DNA from: Bradyrhizobium diazoefficiens
Lineage (GTDB): Bacteria > Pseudomonadota > Alphaproteobacteria > Rhizobiales > Xanthobacteraceae
Length of the DNA stretch: 64,000 nt
Assembly: GCF_016599855.1 (NCBI RefSeq)
Contig: NZ_CP067041.1
Span: forward strand, 930,001-994,000
Direction: 5' to 3'
In this document: piece by piece, positions 1-8,815 of the stretch
Position numbering within the stretch: the first letter of the stretch is position 1
Layout of the letters: each line of letters opens with the position of its first letter
Notes under the pieces: generated by a model
Seen by the model: only the letters and a program-made list of their open reading frames with translations
Told to the model about the DNA's origin: nothing
The model's database searches: none
Translations under genes and position numbers: made by a program

Positions 1-784
1 TCTCGCGATTGACATTCAGCGTCGCAAGGCCGGAGCCGAAGAAGGCGTTGTGATCGCCGGTGCCGACATGACCGACGGCGCGGACGTTTTCCGGGGTTAT
101 CTTGGTGGCCCAACCGGAGCCGCCGAGCACAAAGGTCTTCGCAGGCAACCGGCTTGCGACGTCGAGGAAGAACGCCTCCACGCGCTGCTCGCGGTCGGGG
201 AGCCGGTTGGCGAGCAGGCTCAGATCGCATTCGAATGCTGGCCGCGCTGGCGCTGGGAAGTGCGTGGCCGGGTCGAGGGCGTTGTAGATCGGCACGCAGT
301 CCCTCGCACCCATGGTCCGATAGGCCGACACGACGCCGTCGCCCCCACCATAGGTCAGCACCATGTCGTAGGACGAAATGACGTTACGCAGGTGGTGATT
401 CGGCTCGTGCGCCATCGCATCCAGCGTGGCGGGCGCATCGACATCCCAGTAGACCCGGATCGCACGGGTTGGAACGCTGGCGACTGCCCGCTCCAGCTCC
501 GTGTCGAACACGCCGACCCCACTGGCCTTCACCAGGATATTTGCGGATCGTGCGGCCACCTCGAGAGATCGCTGCCAACCTTCCGGCGTTGCCGGGTAGA
601 CCACGACCCTGGCCCAGTCCGGCTCCTCGATGTCACGATGCGCCTGCCGTTCGAAGGCATCGGGCTCGAAAAAGGTGATGTCGTATCCGAGCGCCGCGAT
701 TTCCTTCAGCATGCCGCGGTAGTAGGTGGCAGCGCCATTCCAGTAAGACGACACGAGGCTTGAGCCGAAGAAGCAGATTTTCAT
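1..784 (-). CDS. CgeB-type glycosyltransferase, partial (C-terminus outside window)
   Basis: 261 residues are readable from ATG at 784 down to the window edge without a stop. The N-terminus (MKICFFGSSLVSSYWNGAAT) has the S-x-W-x-N-G-x-A pattern shared with the products at 781-1914 and 10384-11487, so the three are probably paralogous. The body has the Rossmann-like alternation of a GT-B glycosyltransferase of the CgeB/DUF3880 kind (spore-coat or cell-surface glycosylation enzymes). The start overlaps the stop of the preceding gene by 4 bases (ATGA), indicating translational coupling at the end of the large leftward operon. Donor and acceptor cannot be read from the sequence. The family call is by resemblance. 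Confidence 0.75.
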   Translation of the reverse strand, partial: MKICFFGSSLVSSYWNGAATYYRGMLKEIAALGYDITFFEPDAFERQAHRDIEEPDWARVVVYPATPEGWQRSLEVAARSANILVKASGVGVFDTELERAVASVPTRAIRVYWDVDAPATLDAMAHEPNHHLRNVISSYDMVLTYGGGDGVVSAYRTMGARDCVPIYNALDPATHFPAPARPAFECDLSLLANRLPDREQRVEAFFLDVASRLPAKTFVLGGSGWATKITPENVRAVGHVGTGDHNAFFGSGLATLNVNRE

Positions 785-1914
785 GCTACGGCTCCTTCGT
801 GTGCGTTTGGCTGCTGCAATGATGGTCGTCGGCCGCAAACCTCCGCCACGATCTCCAGAAGCTGGAGCACGCGATGACGGCAGGTGTGGCGGTCGGAGAC
901 GGCGCGGAGCCCGCGCGCAGCGGTCGCCAAGGCGAGCTCGGGATCGTGCAGCAGCGATCGAAGGGCCTGCTTCATTTGCCCGCGATCTGCGGCTCGGAGA
1001 TAAGAGCCCTCCGGAAATATCCGCTCGGCGTCGTCCCAGGGGGCAGAGACGATCGGAATGCCGCACGCCATGGCCTCGAACATCCGGATAGTCGGAATGC
1101 CCCGGAGCGAGCGGACATACGGTCCGCGCGGAACGTGAACGGTCGTGCGTGCGCGAGCAAAGGCGCTGGGGGCCTGGTGGGCGGGCAGCCAGCCGCAATA
1201 GGCGATCCCGGCCGCGTCGATGGTGCGTAGCGCAGTATCGGAATAGCGCACGCCGTATATTTTCGCGCGGAGTGCCAGCTCGGACACAGGCCGAACCAGA
1301 AATTCGTCGAGCTCGGCGGCCCGCTCGCCGTCGCCCCAATTGCCGATCCAGACCACGTCATCGGTGCGCGCGATCTCCGGCAGCAGCCGGTAGAGCGCCA
1401 CGTCCGCAGCCTCATGCCAGGTGAAGGCCCGGTTCGCCCAGCCGAGCTTCAGGTAGATTTGGCGAAGCACTTCGCCGAACGCCAGCACGCCGTCGAAACC
1501 ATCAAGGTCGAATTGCTCAAGCTCCGCAGGCGCGGTGACGGCGCGGTGATGGGTGTCGTGGAACAGGAGAGTGAATGACGCGCCTTGGGCGCGACGACGG
1601 CCGATCTCTGCGATCAGCTCCGGGGAATTCCATTCGTGGACGATGACAAGGCCCGCGCCGTCGAGCGCTCGGTCGAGATCGAGAAAAGTGTCGTACCGGC
1701 GAATATCAAGTCCCGAGAACAGCGTCTGCACCTCGTTCAGAACCTGCTCGCCGCGGTCACGGATCGCGTTGAGCCGGCTCCAGCCGTCGATCGGCTCGAA
1801 CACGACGACCTCGTGACCCAACGCATGGAGTTCGCGCGCAACACCGCGGAGAAAATGCGCGTTGCCGTTGTTCCAGCAGGAGGTAAAGGCATGGCAGAAC
1901 AGAACGCACCTCAT
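781..1914 (-). CDS. CgeB-type glycosyltransferase
   Basis: 377 residues. It begins MRCVLFCHAFTSCWNNGNAH, with the N-terminal pattern shared by the other two CgeB-like proteins of the cluster. The C-terminal half contains VWIGNWGDGERA (start of the second GT-B domain) and RMFEAMACGIPIVSAPWDD, the typical nucleotide-sugar-binding segment with an acidic pair, as in CgeB/glyco_trans_1_2 proteins. It likely transfers a sugar during assembly of a surface or lipid-linked glycan in the cytoplasm. It overlaps both neighbours by 4 bases, so it belongs to the leftward operon. The substrate is unknown. Confidence 0.8.
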   Translation of the reverse strand: MRCVLFCHAFTSCWNNGNAHFLRGVARELHALGHEVVVFEPIDGWSRLNAIRDRGEQVLNEVQTLFSGLDIRRYDTFLDLDRALDGAGLVIVHEWNSPELIAEIGRRRAQGASFTLLFHDTHHRAVTAPAELEQFDLDGFDGVLAFGEVLRQIYLKLGWANRAFTWHEAADVALYRLLPEIARTDDVVWIGNWGDGERAAELDEFLVRPVSELALRAKIYGVRYSDTALRTIDAAGIAYCGWLPAHQAPSAFARARTTVHVPRGPYVRSLRGIPTIRMFEAMACGIPIVSAPWDDAERIFPEGSYLRAADRGQMKQALRSLLHDPELALATAARGLRAVSDRHTCRHRVLQLLEIVAEVCGRRPSLQQPNAHEGAVA

Positions 1915-3023
1915 GCCTGCACCTCGATCCGTTCGGATGTGACACCGGGTGGGCCCGATGCCAGCAGTTCTTTGTAGAGCCGAAGATAGGCGCCGGTCAT
2001 CCGCGCCAGCGAATAGTCGAGAGAGCGCTCATAGGCTGCGCGCTGCAGCTCTGCGCGCTTGCTGTCGTCGGTGCTGAGATCCGCCAGCGCCCGCCTGAGC
2101 GCCGCTGCATCGCAGGGATCCACGAACACAGCGGCCCCGGACCAGAGCTCGCGGAAGGTCGGAATGTCGGACAGCACGAGCGCGCAGCCGCTGGCAGCGG
2201 CTTCGAGAACCGAAAGGCCAAACGGTTCGTACAAGGCCGGGCTTGCGAAAATGGCCGCGCGCTGCAGTCGCGCGCGCAGAGCACGATGCGGCAGTTCGCC
2301 CAGCGAGGTTAGGCCGGAGGCCGTGGAGCGCTCGGCCGGCCCTGCGACAAGCAGCGGCCATTTCAATCCCTGTGCGGCTTCTGCCAGCGCCGCAATGTTC
2401 TTGGCACGGTCCCACAGCCGGCCCGCCGCAAATATGAAGCTTTGCTTGCGCGTGCCGGGAGCCTGGGGCGCGATTCCATTCCAGATCACACTGCCATGCG
2501 CGCCGGGCTGATACAGCTCCTCGATGACGTCATGGAAGGCGCGGCTGGGGCTGACCCAGGCTTGCGTCCTGCTCAGCCCGGCAGCGACTGCCTCGGTATA
2601 GTTGCGCCACCTGGGCTCGCCCAGCCAATCCATGTCATGGCAGGCGAGCCCCCAGGAATTCACGCAGGAATGGGCGACGACAAGGGTTGGCGCCCGCCAG
2701 TCGAAGGTCGCCTCGCGGAAGCTGTTGAGATGGATGAGGTCGGGCCCGAGTTCGGCTTCAAGCCCGGAGAGAACATGTCGCGCATTGGCAAGGTCGCATC
2801 CTTCCGGGTCCTGCCATTCGAGCGTGAGATCGGTCTCGATCAGGCGGACACGGTGGTCGCGCAGCATGGTGCGTTGATAGGAGCGCGCGCGAGGTCCCAT
2901 GGTGACCAGGTCGACCTCGGCGCCGGACGCGACGAGCGCCGAAGCCAGGGCGCACGAATAAGTCCATACGCCACCGACGGTGTCGGTCGTCATCAGGATG
3001 CGCATGTCCGCCCGTGCGTTCAT
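1911..3023 (-). CDS. GT4-family glycosyltransferase
   Basis: 370 residues. The N-terminal Rossmann domain starts MRILMTTDTVGGVWTY (residues 7-22), and the C-terminal domain carries FAAGRLWDRAKN, PALYEPFGLSVLEAAASG and a following ALVLSD, the EPFGL...E-x7-E layout of retaining GT4 enzymes. It is probably a cytoplasmic sugar transferase of the same pathway as its neighbours. The ATG at 3023 overlaps the stop of the radical SAM gene (ATGA), which supports this start; an internal ATG at 3005 would remove only NARAD. Sugar specificity is not visible. Confidence 0.85.
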   Translation of the reverse strand: MNARADMRILMTTDTVGGVWTYSCALASALVASGAEVDLVTMGPRARSYQRTMLRDHRVRLIETDLTLEWQDPEGCDLANARHVLSGLEAELGPDLIHLNSFREATFDWRAPTLVVAHSCVNSWGLACHDMDWLGEPRWRNYTEAVAAGLSRTQAWVSPSRAFHDVIEELYQPGAHGSVIWNGIAPQAPGTRKQSFIFAAGRLWDRAKNIAALAEAAQGLKWPLLVAGPAERSTASGLTSLGELPHRALRARLQRAAIFASPALYEPFGLSVLEAAASGCALVLSDIPTFRELWSGAAVFVDPCDAAALRRALADLSTDDSKRAELQRAAYERSLDYSLARMTGAYLRLYKELLASGPPGVTSERIEVQA

Positions 3024-4306
3024 GGCGCAACCTCGAGCTCGAGCTCGCGGAGCGGAACGGGACGGGAGTCCTGGACGTCGCTGAATTGATCGAACAAGGC
3101 GAGGTAATGCTGGTGCGCACGCTCCCAGGCGAAATCATCCGGCTCGCCCCAGAGCTTTCGATAATCGGGCGAACCGGGATAGGGATAGAGTGGAACGGGA
3201 TCGTTCGCCCACACTCCGGCGTCCTGCATCCGCCGGCGCCAGCGCTGCACCACGGGGTCATCGTCCTCGGGTACCTCGATCAAATTTGCCTGGACGAAGG
3301 GCACGTGCCGCCGCGCTTCGACCAGCCGGTCGGCAAGCTGATCCGTGCTCATCTTGCAGTTCTTGGCCAGCGCCGCCCGACCCTCAACGGTCAGGCTCTC
3401 GATGCCAGCCTCGATGGACACGCAGCCGGCGCGGCCGAGCAATTTCAGCATTTCCGGCTTCCACAGGTCGATGCGGGTCTGCACGCCGAACTTCAGGCCA
3501 CGTGTGGTGAGGCCTTGCAGCAATTCGGGATTTGGCAGGAAGATTTCATCGATGAAGTAGAGATATTCGATGCCCTGTGCACGCAGATCATCGATCTCCT
3601 CCAGGATGATCGCAGCGGGACGCCTGCGATAGGCGTTGCGAAAATTGTCCTTGGCGCAGAATGTGCAGTGATACGGGCAACCCCGTGACGCCTCGACCTC
3701 GGCACCCGGACCCTTCGGCTCGGCCTCAAAGCGGTGATGGTGGTGATCGTGGCGCCTGATCATCTCGTACGGCCATTGCAGCGGCGGCTGATCTGTGAAG
3801 CTCACCGCCTGCGGACCGCCGTTGACCCGGACCGAGCTGCCGTCGGCGAAGCAAAGTCCGGCGAAGTCACGCTCGCCGTTGGCAAGACGTAACAGTGATT
3901 GCTCGCACTCGCCCATCACGACGATGTCGGCGCCAAGCTTCCTGAGCGTCGTCCTCGGTGTCGTGGAGCCGTGCGGGCCGACCGCGATCAGGGTCGGCGC
4001 AAGGTCGCGCACCGCAATGGCAAGCTCCTGGGGGACGCGGAGCTCCGGCGGCGCGCAGCGCCAGAACAGATAGGTGGGCGCGGTCGTCAACACGATCAAA
4101 TCGGGCTGGAAGGCGCGAAGCTCGACCTCGATCTCGGCGAGCGAAAGATCGAACATGTGTGCGTCGAGCAGCAGCGTCTTGTGACCGGCCGCCTTCAGGT
4201 AATGTTCGCTGATGCCGAGCTCGAGCGGAAGGTGCGGCGAGCGGCAGCCGAAATAGATGCTGCCGTCAAAATTCCAGTTGGGGTTGATCAGGGCAATGCG
4301 CGTCAT
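3020..4306 (-). CDS. B12-binding-domain radical SAM enzyme
   Basis: 428 residues when started at the ATG at 4306, which overlaps the upstream stop (ATGA). The open frame runs a further 54 codons upstream, but that stretch lies over the epimerase gene and looks non-coding. Residues 1-150 form a cobalamin-binding-like alpha/beta domain. The radical SAM motif C210-P-Y-H-C214-T-F-C217 follows, introduced by EASRG, and further on are IEAGIES and PYPGSPDY. A histidine run (HDHHHHHR, about residues 186-192) precedes the radical SAM domain. From memory this resembles NCBI model TIGR04295, found beside TIGR04290 methyltransferases; an HMM search should confirm that. Such enzymes often methylate or rearrange unactivated carbons. 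The substrate here is probably the sugar or polyol made by this operon (inference). Confidence 0.85.
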   Translation of the reverse strand: MTRIALINPNWNFDGSIYFGCRSPHLPLELGISEHYLKAAGHKTLLLDAHMFDLSLAEIEVELRAFQPDLIVLTTAPTYLFWRCAPPELRVPQELAIAVRDLAPTLIAVGPHGSTTPRTTLRKLGADIVVMGECEQSLLRLANGERDFAGLCFADGSSVRVNGGPQAVSFTDQPPLQWPYEMIRRHDHHHHRFEAEPKGPGAEVEASRGCPYHCTFCAKDNFRNAYRRRPAAIILEEIDDLRAQGIEYLYFIDEIFLPNPELLQGLTTRGLKFGVQTRIDLWKPEMLKLLGRAGCVSIEAGIESLTVEGRAALAKNCKMSTDQLADRLVEARRHVPFVQANLIEVPEDDDPVVQRWRRRMQDAGVWANDPVPLYPYPGSPDYRKLWGEPDDFAWERAHQHYLALFDQFSDVQDSRPVPLRELELEVAP

Positions 4307-5367
4307 GCCAAGGCCCCGCGATTGCCAAGCGATGACCCGAAGCGGCCATCCAGCCACGTGTAGAGCGAACGCAGTCCCTCCTGCAACGGCACGCCCGGCT
4401 TCCAGCCTAATGTCGTGGAGAGCGCCCGTGTATCGGTGACGTACCAGGGCTGATCGCCGGGGCGCCAATCGGCGAAGCTGTATTTGACTTCCCGGCCGGT
4501 CAACGCCGTGATGTGCTCGATCAATTCCAACAAGCTCACCGAATTGCCCGGGCCGCCGCCGAGATTGAACACGCGCCCGCGTGCAAGCGCGACATGGTCG
4601 AGCGCTGCGAGCCAGGCAGCGGCGGCGTCCGACACATGAAGCGCATCCCGCACCTGGTAGCCGTCGCCGTAGATCGTCAACGGCTGAGCGCGGATGGCGC
4701 TGAGCAGGAAATGCGCGATCCAGCCCTGGTCCTCGGTGCCGAACTGCCGCGGTCCGTAGATACAGCTCATTCGCATCACGGCGGTTTGCAGCCCGAAGAC
4801 GCGCGCGTAGTCGTGGACATACTGGTCCGCAGTCCCCTTCGAGCAGCCATACGGGCTGTAGAAATCGAGCGGCGCGTTCTCGGAGATCCCGTCGGCGAGC
4901 ACAGCACTTGTGGGGACGTAGCGGCGGCCGGCGCGCGCGATCTGCGTGTCGTCGATCAGCCGCCCGTAGACCTTGTTCGTCGAGGCAAACAGCACGGGTG
5001 CCGATGGGTTGTGAAGACGAACAGCCTCCAGCACGTTAATCGTGCCGCGCGCGTTGATCTCAAAATCGGCGAGGGGATCCGTGACGCTGTCGGTCACGGC
5101 GACCTGCGCCGCGAGATGCAACACGGCGCGGGAATCGCGAACCGCGTCGATCACCGGGATGGGATCGCGCACGTCTGCAACCGCGATGTTGATCCGGTCG
5201 CCATGCCTTGACTTGAGCCACTGCGCATTCTCGCGGACGCCGTCGCGGACCAGATTGTCCAGCACGAGCACATTGTCGCCGCGTTCGGCGAGGCGGTCGG
5301 CGAGGTTGCAGCCGATGAAGCCGCAGCCGCCGGTGATTAGGACAGGTCTGTTGTCTCGCTCGCTCAT
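4303..5367 (-). CDS. NAD-dependent sugar epimerase/dehydratase (CDP-paratose 2-epimerase-like)
   Basis: 354 residues from ATG 5367; a GTG at 5370 would add one residue. It is an extended SDR with N-terminal VLITGGCGFIGCNLA (NAD-binding GxxGxxG), HLAAQVAV, the catalytic pair in YGCSKG (YxxxK), and RMSCIYGPRQFG and DQGWIAHFL, which are reminiscent of CDP-paratose/tyvelose 2-epimerases. It probably interconverts or reduces a nucleotide-sugar for the glycosyltransferases of the cluster. It overlaps both neighbours by one to four bases. The exact nucleotide-sugar cannot be decided by eye. Confidence 0.85.
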   Translation of the reverse strand: MSERDNRPVLITGGCGFIGCNLADRLAERGDNVLVLDNLVRDGVRENAQWLKSRHGDRINIAVADVRDPIPVIDAVRDSRAVLHLAAQVAVTDSVTDPLADFEINARGTINVLEAVRLHNPSAPVLFASTNKVYGRLIDDTQIARAGRRYVPTSAVLADGISENAPLDFYSPYGCSKGTADQYVHDYARVFGLQTAVMRMSCIYGPRQFGTEDQGWIAHFLLSAIRAQPLTIYGDGYQVRDALHVSDAAAAWLAALDHVALARGRVFNLGGGPGNSVSLLELIEHITALTGREVKYSFADWRPGDQPWYVTDTRALSTTLGWKPGVPLQEGLRSLYTWLDGRFGSSLGNRGALA

Positions 5368-6479
5368 CACGCGACAAGTCCTCGCTGCAGCAATTCTCGT
5401 GTCGCCTTCTCGGCCTGATCGTCGGCTATCTGGTCCGCCAGATATTCGGCCAGCTCATTGAGCCCGTCTTCGAACACCACGCGCGGCTCGAAGCCGAGCA
5501 GATCGCGGCTCCTGGCGATATCGGCAAAACAATGCCGGATATCGCCCGCACGGTACTTTCCGGTGATTTCGGGCTCGATCTCCGAGCGGCCCATCACGGC
5601 AGCCAGATCTCGCGCGACCGAAGCAATCGTGCGGCACTGTCCCGACCCGACATTGAACACGTCGTTCGCGTGCGTGCTTTCGAGGGTGAGCCGGCAGGCG
5701 CGGGCAACGTCCGTGACGTGGACGAAGTCACGTCTCTGCAGCCCGTCCTCGAACACCAGGGGCGGGCGGCCGTTGAGCAGGCGCGCCGCGAAGATCGCGA
5801 GCACGCCCGTATAAGGGTTGGACAGCGCCTGCCGTGGTCCGAACACGTTGAAGAAACGCAGCGCCACGGTCGGAATGCCGTAGGCGTTGCCGGTGATCAG
5901 GCACATGCGCTCCTGGGCGTATTTGTTGAGCGCGTAGATCGAGCTCAGGGAGGCCGTCTTGGTCTCCGGGGTCGGCAGCGGATCGAGATTGCGGCCGTTC
6001 GCATCGCGCAACTCCCAATCCCCGTTCCGCAGCTGCTGGATCGGTCGCTCGGGCGGCGCGAATTCGGCGCCATCGGCGGTCAGGCACAGGCCCTCGCCAT
6101 AGATGCTCATGGATGAGGCCACGACCAGGCGCGCGACGGGCCGCTTCGAGATCGCCTGCATCAAGATGCCGGTGCCGAGCTCGTTGGTCCGCACATAGGG
6201 GGCGATGTCATACATGCTCTGGCCGACGCCAACGGCAGAGGCGAGATGCAGGACCATATCGGCGCCGCGAAGCGCGCGCTCGACCGAAAGCTCGTCGGTG
6301 ACGTCGCCGACGATGAGTTCCGCGTCTTCGCTGAGATAGGAGGGCCGCTTCCGGTCGGGGCCATGAATTTGCGGCGAGAGATTGTCGAGTACCCTGACCT
6401 CGTATCCGGCGGCGAGCAGCGCGTCAGCGGCGTGAGACCCGATGAACCCTGCGCCTCCGGTGATCAATACTCGCGTCAT
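5367..6479 (-). CDS. NAD-dependent nucleotide-sugar epimerase
   Basis: 370 residues. It starts MTRVLITGGAGFIGSHAADA (extended SDR NAD-binding motif), has YALNKYAQE (YxxxK) and RFFNVFGPRQALSNPYTGV, typical of UDP-glucose 4-epimerase and dTDP-rhamnose 4-epimerase relatives. An insertion of about 25 residues before the active-site tyrosine (residues 150-180) also fits the dTDP-L-rhamnose epimerase branch. It is the first gene after a 200-bp gap in the leftward run and is coupled to the next epimerase by overlap. It likely supplies one of the activated sugars used downstream. Confidence 0.85.
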   Translation of the reverse strand: MTRVLITGGAGFIGSHAADALLAAGYEVRVLDNLSPQIHGPDRKRPSYLSEDAELIVGDVTDELSVERALRGADMVLHLASAVGVGQSMYDIAPYVRTNELGTGILMQAISKRPVARLVVASSMSIYGEGLCLTADGAEFAPPERPIQQLRNGDWELRDANGRNLDPLPTPETKTASLSSIYALNKYAQERMCLITGNAYGIPTVALRFFNVFGPRQALSNPYTGVLAIFAARLLNGRPPLVFEDGLQRRDFVHVTDVARACRLTLESTHANDVFNVGSGQCRTIASVARDLAAVMGRSEIEPEITGKYRAGDIRHCFADIARSRDLLGFEPRVVFEDGLNELAEYLADQIADDQAEKATRELLQRGLVA

Positions 6480-6680
6480 CGCCGCCTCGCCAGTACGCGA
6501 CCGGCGTTCCGACCGGTCAGGATTGAAAGTGGAAGCGCGCTATGCAGATGGCTTGATCGACTGCGCGCCGGTCACCTCTGGAGAAGCGGTGCAAGGAATG
6601 TTGGTTCCTCGAAAATGTACAAACGAAAATTTCTCTAACCTGGATCAATAACGTTTGTGAATCGGCGACTGGCGATGGCG
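6480..6680 (-). other. Intergenic gap inside the glycan cluster
   Basis: This is the only real gap in the leftward gene run. On the minus strand it has GGAAC at 6604-6608 followed after 16 bases by GCTT, a poor match to the stress-sigma consensus GGAAC-N16-CGTT that stands clearly at 13230-13254. It could carry a second, weaker promoter for the epimerase-to-glycosyltransferase half. I see no gene and no hairpin with a T-tract. Confidence 0.3.
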
Positions 6681-7880
6681 TCAGAACGGGATGCCATGCG
6701 GCAGCGGGGGTAGGTCCAGATGCCGGGCGACCGTTGCACCGGTGTCGGCAAAGCCGACACGCCGGCCGACAGCAGATGAATGTTCCCCGTTCCGAAGCAG
6801 GATGGGCACCTGCTCCCGTGTATGATCCGTACCAGGCCAAGTCGGGTCGCAACCATGATCGGCGGTGATCACCAGGAGGTCATCGCCCTTCAATCGCATC
6901 AGCAGCTCCGGAATGCGGCTATCGAAGGCCTCAAGCGCCGCAGCATAGCCGGCGACGTCGCGCCGATGCCCGTAGACGGTATCGAAATCGACAAAATTTG
7001 CGAATAGGAGGCCGCCGTCGGCCAGACCGGACAGGCCGTCGAGCATGCAATCGAACAGCGCATCGTTTCCATCGCCGCGGAGGTTACGGCCTGTGGCGCG
7101 ATGGGCAAAGATGTCGTCGATCTTGCCGATCGTCACGATGTCGCGGCCGAGGTCCGCCGCAAAATCCAGCATGGTTTGCTCCGGTGGCGGAACGGAAAAG
7201 TCCCGCCGGTGCGCAGTCCGCCGGAACCCCTGCTGAGAAGATCCGATAAAGGGCCGGGCGATAACGCGGCCGATATTGAGAGGATCGACCAGCCGACGCG
7301 CCACCGCGCAGATCTCATACAGTCGGTCCAGGCCGAAGGCTTCTTCGTGAGAGGCAATCTGAAATACGCTGTCGGCGGAGGTGTAGCAGATCGGCTCGCC
7401 GCTCCGCATGTGACGCTCGCCAAGTTCATCGATAATGGCCGTGCCCGACGCGTGGCAGTTTCCGATGATGCCGGGGAGACCTGCCTCGCGACATAGGGCA
7501 GCTGTGAGCTCTTGCGGAAAGCAGGGAACCGTCTTCGGGAAGTAGCCCCAATCGAACGCGACGGGGACACCGGCGATCTCCCAATGACCGGATGGCGTAT
7601 CCTTTCCTCTCGACAGTTCGCTGGCGCAGCCGGCGTGCGCATGCGAACAGGCACCCTCTAGTCCGGGTGGCACCCGGCCGGTGGCCAGCCGACAGGCTTC
7701 GCCGAGGCCCATCGCGACAAGATTCGGGAGACGAAGCGGTCCGCGGTCGTTGTCGGTCTGGCCACGCAGGCAGGCCTCTGCAATATGGCCGACCGTGTCC
7801 GCTCCCTCGTCGCCATAGCGGCTCGCATCGGGGGCTCCACCGATGCCGACGGAATCCATCACCACGATCAGGGCACGCAT
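6681..7880 (-). CDS. deoB: Phosphopentomutase
   Basis: 399 residues, normal length for DeoB. It has [21 protein letters not shown] (N-terminal metal ligand region), [11 protein letters not shown] (the segment holding the phospho-threonine in this alkaline-phosphatase-superfamily mutase; many homologues have T where this has S) and [17 protein letters not shown] (metal-binding Asp and His). It interconverts ribose or deoxyribose 1-phosphate and 5-phosphate. It sits among sugar-modifying genes rather than with nucleoside salvage genes and its start overlaps the GH-A gene by 13 bases, so it may provide pentose 1-phosphate, or a related sugar phosphate, to this pathway (inference). Confidence 0.95.
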   Translation of the reverse strand: MRALIVVMDSVGIGGAPDASRYGDEGADTVGHIAEACLRGQTDNDRGPLRLPNLVAMGLGEACRLATGRVPPGLEGACSHAHAGCASELSRGKDTPSGHWEIAGVPVAFDWGYFPKTVPCFPQELTAALCREAGLPGIIGNCHASGTAIIDELGERHMRSGEPICYTSADSVFQIASHEEAFGLDRLYEICAVARRLVDPLNIGRVIARPFIGSSQQGFRRTAHRRDFSVPPPEQTMLDFAADLGRDIVTIGKIDDIFAHRATGRNLRGDGNDALFDCMLDGLSGLADGGLLFANFVDFDTVYGHRRDVAGYAAALEAFDSRIPELLMRLKGDDLLVITADHGCDPTWPGTDHTREQVPILLRNGEHSSAVGRRVGFADTGATVARHLDLPPLPHGIPF

Positions 7881-8815
7881 GTCGTTTCCTTGCTGGGCTC
7901 GTGGCCAAGCGAGGCGGAGAAACCGGTCTTATCGCAATACCGCTCCACCATCCGGGCGCAGAAATCGGCGAACTCGTTCACGTCCAGCGGCGGGCTGGTA
8001 TGGTGAGGTGCGATGCCCCGATGTTCCGGCGTGAAGCAGAACGTCACCGTCACGTCAAATTCAGCGAGGGCGTCCATCTGGCGATCGAACCAGTCGAGCG
8101 CATTCGGGCGAAAGCTGTCGGCCCAGGACAGGCCGGTGCGAAGATGCCGGCATCCGACGCGGCGCAACCACAGTACCGCATCGTGCAGGCGATGATCCTC
8201 GAAATGAAACCATTGGCACAGCCCCATGGCTGGCGCATGGTCCGCAAAAGTTCTTAGCGCAGCCTTGGGCGTTCCGTCTTCGCGCAGCAAGCCCATGTGA
8301 AAGTGCCGGTAATAGGAGGAGCCTTCCGCCTCCTTGTGCCGCGTTGTCGCCTCCCAGGTCGAGGGAAGATCGTAGAGGCTGTACCAGTGAATGCGCGGGG
8401 CGCGCCCGTTCAGGAGCTCCGCGGTGCGTTGGAGTCCCCAGTCCTGCACCTCTTCGGCGCCGAACGAGGAGACGCCGACCTCCGTGACCCAGACCGGCAG
8501 CGAGGTTACGGCGGCGATCTCTGCGAGCTTACCCGGCCATTCCTGGATCTGCCACAGGTTCCAGTCGAGCGGGAATCCGTGTACGGCCACGGCATCTACG
8601 TGATCGAGTACGCCGCGCATCTGCATGTTGCGAACGAAGGACGGATCGATCGGCGAGATGCCGCCGAGCACGCGGGGCAAGCTCGGATGCGCGCTCCGGA
8701 TCGCCTTGCCGGCGGCGATCGCAAGCTCGGCGAACTTCGCCCAGTCGGGATCGATCAGGATATCCCAATGCGACTTGTTGTTCGGCTCGTTCCAGATTTT
8801 TGCAGCTTCGATCAT
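7868..8815 (-). CDS. GH-A clan (beta-xylosidase-like) protein with apparently permuted TIM barrel
   Basis: 315 residues. The protein opens directly with [13 protein letters not shown], where E10 is the clan GH-A acid/base glutamate normally found after barrel strand 4. VWVTEVG (E112) matches the nucleophile on strand 7. The C-terminal part (about 205-293: [51 protein letters not shown]) looks like the segment that normally precedes WNEPN, strands 1 to 3. The order therefore appears circularly permuted. The start is fixed by ATGA overlap with the methyltransferase stop, so the beginning is not simply mis-called. It probably cleaves or remodels a glycoside of the pathway; no signal peptide is seen. 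Confidence 0.7.
   Translation of the reverse strand: MIEAAKIWNEPNNKSHWDILIDPDWAKFAELAIAAGKAIRSAHPSLPRVLGGISPIDPSFVRNMQMRGVLDHVDAVAVHGFPLDWNLWQIQEWPGKLAEIAAVTSLPVWVTEVGVSSFGAEEVQDWGLQRTAELLNGRAPRIHWYSLYDLPSTWEATTRHKEAEGSSYYRHFHMGLLREDGTPKAALRTFADHAPAMGLCQWFHFEDHRLHDAVLWLRRVGCRHLRTGLSWADSFRPNALDWFDRQMDALAEFDVTVTFCFTPEHRGIAPHHTSPPLDVNEFADFCARMVERYCDKTGFSASLGHEPSKETTCVP

Noticed and set aside
6584..6608. Second stress-sigma promoter in the gap of the glycan cluster
   Set aside because: GGAAC is present but the -10 reads GCTT instead of CGTT, so I do not list it as a promoter.
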